NCBI GenBank assembly: GCA_036874045.1 | Contig: JAZBRI010000011.1 | Span: 10,593,501-10,657,500 of the forward strand | Length of the DNA: 64,000 nucleotides | Reading direction: 5' to 3' | Source of the DNA: Cymodocea nodosa | Lineage: Eukaryota; Streptophyta; Magnoliopsida; Alismatales; Cymodoceaceae | Shown here: positions 57,953-64,000 of the stretch, one piece after another | How the letters are laid out: each line of letters begins with the position of its first letter | Numbering within the stretch: the stretch's first letter is position 1 | The notes under the pieces: generated by a model | What the model was told of the DNA's origin: nothing | Seen by the model: the letters and a program-made list of their open reading frames with translations, nothing else | Database searches by the model: none | Made by a program: the position numbers and the translations under genes

Positions 57953-58380
57953 AACATAAAGTTTATTGGGCATTAAAAACTCTGAACACTAATTTAAATC
58001 AAGCTACTGAAAATAGAAAAATGAAACTAATTGAATTAGAAGAATTTAGAAATGAAGCTTATTCGAAGACTATAAGAGAAAAAGAGAAAATTAAATTCTG
58101 GCATGATATAAAAATTATTCCAAAAAGCTTTGAAATAGGACAAGAAGTATATCTTTATATGGCTAGACTCCATAACCATCCAGGAAAATTAAGATATAGA
58201 TGGGTAGGACCTTACATAGTTCAAGATATTTATCCTTATGGAGCTATTGAAATTGAAAATCCTAAAAATCAAAATATATTTAAAGTAAATAGATAAAGAC
58301 TGAAACATATTCTGAAAACACCAACAAGCTCCTTTGGAATTATGGAAGAAGTCAGAGTAGTGAACTACTCGAGCTTTACT
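57953..58380 (+). pseudogene. Gypsy A integrase C-terminal part
   Basis: The shifted frame [19 protein letters not shown] leads to a 91-codon frame (58021-58296) with IPKSFEIGQEVYLYMARLHN and WVGPYIVQDIYPYGAIEIEN, then NIFKVNR-TAA where gypsy B has NGQILRP. It ends VNYSSFT-TAA at 58383. Same plan as gypsy B, no chromodomain. Confidence 0.85.
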
Positions 58381-58984
58381 TAATAGAAAATCAATTTTTT
58401 ATGTGGATATATAAAAAATAAAAATAAAAATATATATATATATATAATAAAAAAAATCGTTGCGGTTCACCGATCGGATCCATCGGTATGACTGGAACAT
58501 AAAATATATGTATATTAATTTTCAGAAAAAAAAATGTTGGTTTTACCGAAACATAGTATCGGTTCAACTGGAAAAATATTTAGGTCTGACTGAAACATAG
58601 TATTGGTTAAACCGATAAAAATAATAATAATAATAATAATAAAACAGAAAAATTATTATCTGTAGTATTTTTATTATTATATATGTTTGTACGGGGAGTC
58701 CGTTGAGTTATGCTTAACTCAACGAGCTTACTCCGTTAAGTCTTGAGTTAGTCAACGAGCTTATTCTGTTAAGTTAACTGTAACTCAACGAAGTACTGTA
58801 GCTAAGACCACAGATAAAATAGTAATAGTTGGTTCGGGAAATGACCCGATTACCCACCTAAACTTAGGGCTTATTTAAACTAAAACCTAGGGTTTTGGGG
58901 GCATTATCCAACGAATCATTTAGAATCTAGAATAGTAGAAATCAGAGCGATTCCATGCTGTTGGGTAACTCCACGATGAGGAAA
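58381..58984 (+). promoter_or_regulatory. Dyad-rich gap between integrase and downstream ORF (gypsy A)
   Basis: It has an AT run (58431-58446), TCGGTT/AACCGA-type dyads (58455-58610), an AAT trinucleotide run (58619-58642) and CGTTGAGTTATGCTTAACTCAACG plus GTTAACTGTAACTCAACG (58697-58795). The order matches gypsy B at 36999-37730, so it is a family feature. A promoter or RNA-structure role is inferred. Confidence 0.45.
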
Positions 58985-60739
58985 ATGACGCCTGAATTCT
59001 GGGAAGATGCAGTGGACACCGCACAATTTCTGAAGGAGTTTGAAGAATGACACATGCGGTAGAAGATCAGAAATACAACAAGAGAGAAAGAGCTATAAAA
59101 GGTAGAATCAGAACTCTTTAACTTGAGGAAAGTTTTAGTTGAGTTAGAAATACAAATACCACAGATAATAGAGACACGAATTAGAGTGGCAACTGAAATT
59201 GCAGTTAGCAAAGAAAGAAAAATCTAGCCAGACAATGAAGTAGCCCTAGAGCTAATTCAACGTAAAGCCAGATTATGGTTTAAGAAATGCATTGCTGGTC
59301 GAGAAAGCTGGGCAATATGGGAGCAGCAACGAGCAAGAGAATAGGAAGAACCAACTACTGAAAGACCTGTTCCTAAGGAACAGTAGTCAGGACCTCTAGT
59401 TCAGCCAATAGAGCCATTGCCACGAGTTGCATTTGCTTGGCCGAGAATTGAAGAAGAAGAGAAAAAATTTATTAGCTTGGTCAAAACAGTAAGAGACCAA
59501 GGTGATACTCAAGAGATAGCTATGGCTAAGGCACATAATTTATATGATGGCATTAAGAAAAAAAGGTCGAAGAAAGGATAAGGGCCCAATACAAAATAGA
59601 AGTTGAACAGTATCAAGCAGCAACTAAATCAAGTGTTGTAGGAGAGGCTGGTCCTTCGAGACCAGTAATTATAGAAAAAGTTAAACAGGAAGAGTCAGTA
59701 CTTGTGGCTCGAAGGCTTGTAGAGCCTACTTTTGTATATTTAATTTCAGAAGATGAAGAGGAAGAATAGGCACAACTAATCAGAAAAAAGAAATGAAAAG
59801 AAAAAGTGCTTGAAAATGAAGAAATTAAATTTGAGATACCATTGTCAACAGGGCCTGTGGAGCAAATTTTTATAAACCTGCTATCCGATTCTGAGGAGGA
59901 GTAGGAGTTGTAGTAGCAGGAGCAAAGAAAAGAAGAAAATCAAGCTAAAATTAGTCTACAGCCTATACAAGAAGAAACAGAAATTAGGGAAGAAATTGAA
60001 TTACCCATGACTCCATCCCAATCTGTTACAGAATCAGAAAGAACAGTAACAGAATAGATTGCTAGTCAGGAGGAAGAAGAAAGAACATAAAATGAAGAGG
60101 TTAAAAAAAGCCATTTGGACAAAAATAATTTCACAGATTCCACTAAAGAACAAGAAACTCTTCAGCAATTTATGGAAAGAATTCAAGACAGAGTGGAGAG
60201 TTCTGCCGGCTCACCACCACAAACAGAAACAGAAATTCAGGAATCTGTTGAAAATGTTCAAATGCAGCCTATGTTAGAGGAAGAGCAAGTACAAACCCCT
60301 CTGGAACAACAAAGTTACCTTCCTGACCCGATTGTAACAACAATTTTGAATGAAGTACATTTTTGTAGTCAGGAAGCTTATATCAAATACCAAGAAATAA
60401 GGGGGTATGACATTATTTACAGTAGACCAGTAAATTGGGATGGAATGCAAGAAATCAAATATCTATTTGAATTCCAAGGTCTATTGCAATTTATTTCTCA
60501 AGAGAGAGGGCATACAGTATACGAGAATTTAGTGCCCAATTTTTATGCAAATTTAAGAGAAAGAGAATGAGGATTAATTTCAAATGTGGAGGAAGCTGAT
60601 GTACAGATAACACTAGAGCTTCTCTACAACATTTTTGGTTTAAAGAATGAAGGAATAAAAATTTTGGACGATACAACTACCGTCGAGTGGACTGAATAGA
60701 AAATCAAAGATTGTTTAGCTATAAATCTTGGTGTGCCTT
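58985..60739 (+). pseudogene. Gypsy A downstream ORF (coiled-coil, Glu-rich, putative plant transposon protein)
   Basis: The start MTPEFWEDAVDTAQFLKEF matches the gypsy B ORF start; an earlier ATG at 58955 is possible. It continues with IPQIIETRIRVATEIAVSKE, ALELIQRKARLWFKK, a Pro/Glu-rich part, VAFAWPRIEEEEKKFISLV, a frameshifted Glu-rich region, then a 151-codon frame (60115-60570) with EQQSYLPDP, HFCSQEAYIKYQEIRGYDII and IKYLFEFQGLLQF. After a TGA, VEEADVQITLELLYNIFGLK leads to the break at 60739, where an inverted LTR removes the C-terminus. Stops are mainly TAG and TAA. Confidence 0.85.
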
Positions 60740-62898
60740 TGTTTACGTTTTCCCAGCACTACACTAGAAAAACTTGGATTTGTTACTTCTGTTTTTACTT
60801 AGCTAATTTATCTTTATACCTATTCTTTCTTTTAGAAGAAAACAAACGACCTTTAATACAATTTAGATATTAATTCCAATTTGTACTTTAACTGCAAGTG
60901 CACAGTGTCTATTGTATCAATGTGCAAGTACAAGTCGATCCCACAAGGAATTGTTGAAAAATTTAGAACTGTACGTTTGTTAATAATCAAATTTATATAT
61001 TCAATAAGCTCTCCGTTGAATTATAGTTAACTCAACGGATAAAGTTCGTTGAGTTATGGCTAACTCAACGGATAAAGTTCGTTGAGTTATGGCTAACTCA
61101 ACGGACTAACCTCGTGGACTTAAGTTAACTCTATGAGCTTGTCTTTCTTTTTAATACTGCTATTTACAAAGGAATTCGGCCAACCATTGGGCGATTCCAC
61201 AGATTGTAAATAACATCAATTAAGCTCTTTAATGTTAGTAAACACTGGATTTATCATTAAGCAATACTAATATTCAGATAATTCAAATAGTAACTATTAA
61301 AATCTTTAAGTCTTTTGAACGAACCAATTTCAGTAAACTGTAAAACTAAAACAAACATAAAACAATCACAACACCGACAAAGATAACATTAATTACGATA
61401 CAACACTCAAATACAACATACAAACATAGATAAATTGTTTTTGGTATTTTTGTTTTAATATGAAAATGGAAATGGGCGAAAGGTGAAATGTAAAGTAATC
61501 TCACTTGACAGTAAATACTTCCGACACTACTTGCAACGCGATTACACCACTTACAATTCTGTCTCCTCTCCCTATAGAATCACGAGTCTAGAATTGCAAG
61601 ATAATCTTCTCTTCAGCATACAAGCATCAACCCGAAGCCAAGGTTAAAAGCTCTACGATCTCTTGAAATATAAGTCAGCGCTTGGTGAAAATGGCTTCCC
61701 TTCCCGCGACGCGATCACTCCTCACAGTGATTGTCAGGCATTGTGTTTGGCTCGGAATCAACCCGACATCAAGAAAGTATTCTCACAGACTTCCGATGGT
61801 TGGTGATTATGGTGGATATGGTGGTGGTAACGATGGTTGGTGTGATACTTCGGAGAATCGCCGATACTGTCTGCAGAAAGCTTGGTGCTCCCCTGTATAC
61901 ACTGGCCATCCATCGATCACACACTTTTCTTCTTTTCTTTTATATTTCTTCAATAGTAACTACTTTTGCTTGAATGGTCGGTTGGATTTCCTTCATTCAT
62001 ATCAACGGCGATGATTTATTCTCCCTGTGCAATACAAGCAATCATGGTTTTTCTTCCAACTGTCCTATTTCTGCAACCGCTATAGTGGCATATTAGAAAA
62101 TAAATAGTCCGTGGAGTTACAGATAACTCAACAGACTTTTTTCGTTGATTTAACTATAAAACACGTGCATAAACTTAACTATCTGATGCTCAGGTGCATT
62201 TCGGATACTTATAAACTTAACTATCTGATATATAACTTAAGTAAATCTACCAAATCTCAACACGTGTCAGCAACAGTTTAATCATAAAATACACATTTCA
62301 GAGAGTTACAGGTCTAACTATCCGATGCTCAAATGCATTTTGAATAATTACAGCTAACTCACCGAAAATCCACTTAAGTCACTTTACCAGAACATGACAC
62401 GTGTCTACAGCTATTTTATAAATAAAAAGAGATTTTGGAGGGTTACACATATAACCGTCCGATGCCCAGCTGCAATTTCAGATAGTTACAGATAACTCAC
62501 CGAAAGTTCACTTAAGTCATGCATTATGGTTTCGACACGTGTACTTCCGGAAATAATAAAATATTCTTTCAAAACATAACTGTTCGACAATATAAACATA
62601 ACTATCCGACATATTTGGTCTGTTAAACATAACTGTCCGAAATATGTTCAGTATGTTAAACACAACTGTCCGAAATATCAAAAAATTTGGATACTTAATA
62701 ATTTCACATCCTACAACTACCGACAATTCAGAAATGTACTAAATTGACATTAATTCCCCAAAATTAAGCAGATTCTTCAATTAAAACATATAACAGTGCA
62801 ATTATAACATAATGGCTTAATTCTCATATGATAAGCTAAATGTTATGCAATTAACCATCATTTAATCGTTAATAATATGCACTTTTTCATTCTAAACA
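60740..62898 (-). mobile_element. Gyp-L 3' LTR (minus strand)
   Basis: On the minus strand it starts TGTTTAGAATG at 62898 and ends AAAACGTAAACA at 60740, so it is a full 2,159-bp LTR. The polypurine tract lies just before its start, making it the 3' LTR of an element whose body extends beyond the window. It is inserted in the downstream ORF of gypsy A. The TAACTCAACGGA-type dyad stands three times at 61010-61105 with 4-base loops. Open frames 61682-62014 and 61731-61973 are antisense to the LTR and not supported as genes. Confidence 0.9.
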
Positions 62899-63560
62899 CT
62901 TCCCCCATACTTAGATTTTGTTAATCCCTTAGCAAACTAAGATCTAATTAATTAGTCTATCAAAAAGTGCTAGAATTAATTCCTCTTCTTCTTTTTCATC
63001 TGTTCAGCCTAAAAATATATATTTTGTAAGTTTCAATAATCAACCTGCAAATATACTTAGAATATATGTAATTACATACAAAGTATATCATCATCACAAA
63101 AGTGTTAATTATATTATCATTTGTTCTTCTTTTCATCATTTGCTATCCTGAATTTTCCAATAAGATTTCTAGAAGAAATTTCAACAACATACGAATCAAA
63201 GTACAATCCAATTCAACATGATTAAGACAAGTAGAATAAAGAATTGTATCTCCATTAAAACAACTTCAAAAGTCAATTCCAGATTCATATTTCAGCAATT
63301 CTAGATAACAGAAAATATACTCGATTCATAAGATATCTGCATTTCACAAAACACTTATATCTTTTCAGAATAGTATATGTTTTTTTTTCTTTTTCTTTTT
63401 TTCTTTTTTTTTCTAAAAGTTAATTTGACAAGCTTGAATCATATAGGAGCTTTCTAATGTACCCATGTAACGAGCTTTCAGTCAACAATCCTAGATCTGA
63501 TCAGGATCTTAGGTTGCTAGATTTCAAGAGTCCTTTTTTAGGTCAACAATCCTTACATAC
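62899..63560 (-). other. Gyp-L 3' end with polypurine tract, no gene seen
   Basis: On the minus strand GTATGGGGGAAG (62899-62910) abuts the LTR, preceded by TTTGCTAAGGGATTAACAAA, almost the same as at 25521-25555. Upstream is an AT-rich region with a long polypurine/polypyrimidine stretch at 63379-63413 (plus strand T/C run). After about 63570 the minus-strand sequence no longer matches the FBA copy at 24600-25290, so part of the F-box gene has been lost or replaced here. Confidence 0.6.
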
Positions 63561-63995
63561 CTATTTTATTAAAGCTAACCCACAATTTACAGTTGGTACT
63601 TCAAATCTATTAGGTCTTCCTATATTCCATTCTTCTCCTGTTATAGGATTTCTTATCAAAATATTAGGTAATAATAAACTTGCATACCTTGGTCTCATCT
63701 TGTATATGATTAATCTTTCATCTATCCCCATAATATGATTTATTCCTTCTAATGCATTGGGTGGAATTCCAGTAGTTTCTTCCATAACCAGATATTCATG
63801 ATTAATTGAACTACGATTAAATGACCTCCATATGAATCCATCTCTAATCTTAGTCATTTTTGTAGCTTGTAGTCCCTAAAAATATTTTTCTTCAATATAG
63901 TTTTTAATTTCCTTTGATACACAACACATCTTGCACAGATCTTTGGCTGACAAATTACTCAATACTTCCCTTAATGCATCCAACGGTAATTGCAT
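63561..63995 (-). pseudogene. F-box protein gene (F-box plus start of FBA domain) in a Gyp-L 3' end, copy 2
   Basis: On the minus strand from the ATG at 63995 the frame gives MQLPLDALREVLSNLSAKDL, then CKMCCVSKEIKNYIEE, a clear F-box (LP.D.L.EVLS.L.AKDL....CVSK.). A TAG at about 63880, probably from Gln or Trp, is followed by a 98-codon frame (63857-63561): GFIWRSFNRSS, ETTGIPPNALEGINHIMGI, ILIRNPITGEEWNIG and RFEVPTVNCG, the first part of an FBA domain as in copy 1. F-box proteins bind Skp1 and bring targets to an SCF ubiquitin ligase. The gene lies inside the element, between its body and polypurine tract. The ATG is five bases from the window edge, so a longer N-terminus is possible. Confidence 0.8.
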
Positions 63996-64000
63996 CAATT

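Larger units (their letters stand above)
52468..60739 (+). mobile_element. Gypsy A, Athila-like Gyp-L element (composite entry)
   Basis: It has 5' LTR, tRNA-Asp primer site, zinc-knuckle ORF, protease, RT, RNase H, integrase, dyad-rich gap and downstream ORF, the last cut by an inverted Gyp-L LTR at 60740. It inserted into the gag of copia E. It is the better preserved of the two long gypsy copies (397- and 373-codon frames). Confidence 0.85.

Noticed and set aside
61682-62014. Antisense open frames in the middle of Gyp-L LTRs (also 1229-1457, 26623-26820, 31079-31345) with a common MASLP.TRSLL stretch.
   Set aside because: They are conserved only as far as the LTR nucleotide sequence is, occur in two overlapping frames, and show no domain. 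Coding function is not supported.

Overview
The window looks like nuclear heterochromatin of a flowering plant. It is AT-rich and is filled almost end to end with nested, decayed LTR retrotransposons. Plant origin is inferred from the element types: Athila-type Ty3/gypsy elements with a primer-binding site complementary to tRNA-Asp, and Sirevirus-like and TNT1-94-like Ty1/copia elements with initiator tRNA-Met primer sites. I found no rRNA, no tRNA, no CRISPR array and no convincing free-standing host gene. All family names used here are my own labels, based on LTR ends.

Families: Gyp-L (LTR starts TGTTTAGAATG and ends ACAAACA, about 2.0-2.2 kb, Athila-like); Cop-2 (LTR TGTTGAGTATT...GATTCTACA); Cop-3 (TGTTAGAACCC...GATCCTAACA); Cop-4 (TGTTAGGGCAAG...ATAGTAACA); Cop-5 (TGATAGGAATT). 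One fragment comes from an unrelated gypsy gag.

Layout. 1-3407: a Gyp-L solo LTR with a perfect 5-bp target duplication inside an older Gyp-L LTR, then a Cop-3 LTR fragment. 3408-5197: leader and gag of another gypsy element. 5198-9021: Gyp-L LTR, then a Cop-2 LTR, primer site and gag remnant. 9022-17184: a chimeric copia with a Cop-4 5' LTR (split by a Cop-3 solo LTR), TNT1-94-like gag and protease, Sirevirus-like RT and RNase H, and a Cop-3 3' LTR. 17185-19333: Athila protease-RT-RNase H remnant. 19334-30289: a mosaic of LTRs and element 3' ends on both strands, including an F-box-like gene just upstream of a Gyp-L 3' LTR. 30290-41996: gypsy B, a near-complete pol followed by a second ORF and then a capsid gag. 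41997-52467: minus-strand Sirevirus-like copia E with gag, pol and a long downstream ORF. 52468-60739: gypsy A, the best preserved copy. 60740-64000: a minus-strand Gyp-L element with 3' LTR, polypurine tract and F-box gene.

How the parts relate. Three kinds of module cross element boundaries. (1) The ORF downstream of pol in the Athila-like elements is homologous to the ORF downstream of pol in the Sirevirus-like elements. (2) About 400 bp of LTR are homologous between a gypsy and a copia LTR. (3) Short dyads (TAACTCAACGGA and TAACTATCCGAA with their reverse complements), ACTTAAGT and CACGTG recur through the LTRs of both superfamilies and in the gaps before downstream ORFs. Taken together, the Gyp-L pieces suggest a long multi-gene retroelement: zinc knuckle-PR-RT-RH-INT, then a coiled-coil/Gln-rich ORF, then possibly a displaced capsid gene, and an F-box gene next to the 3' LTR. 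The order of the last two is inferred from different copies. All ORFs were read by eye, so boundaries are approximate unless a terminal motif or target duplication is named.
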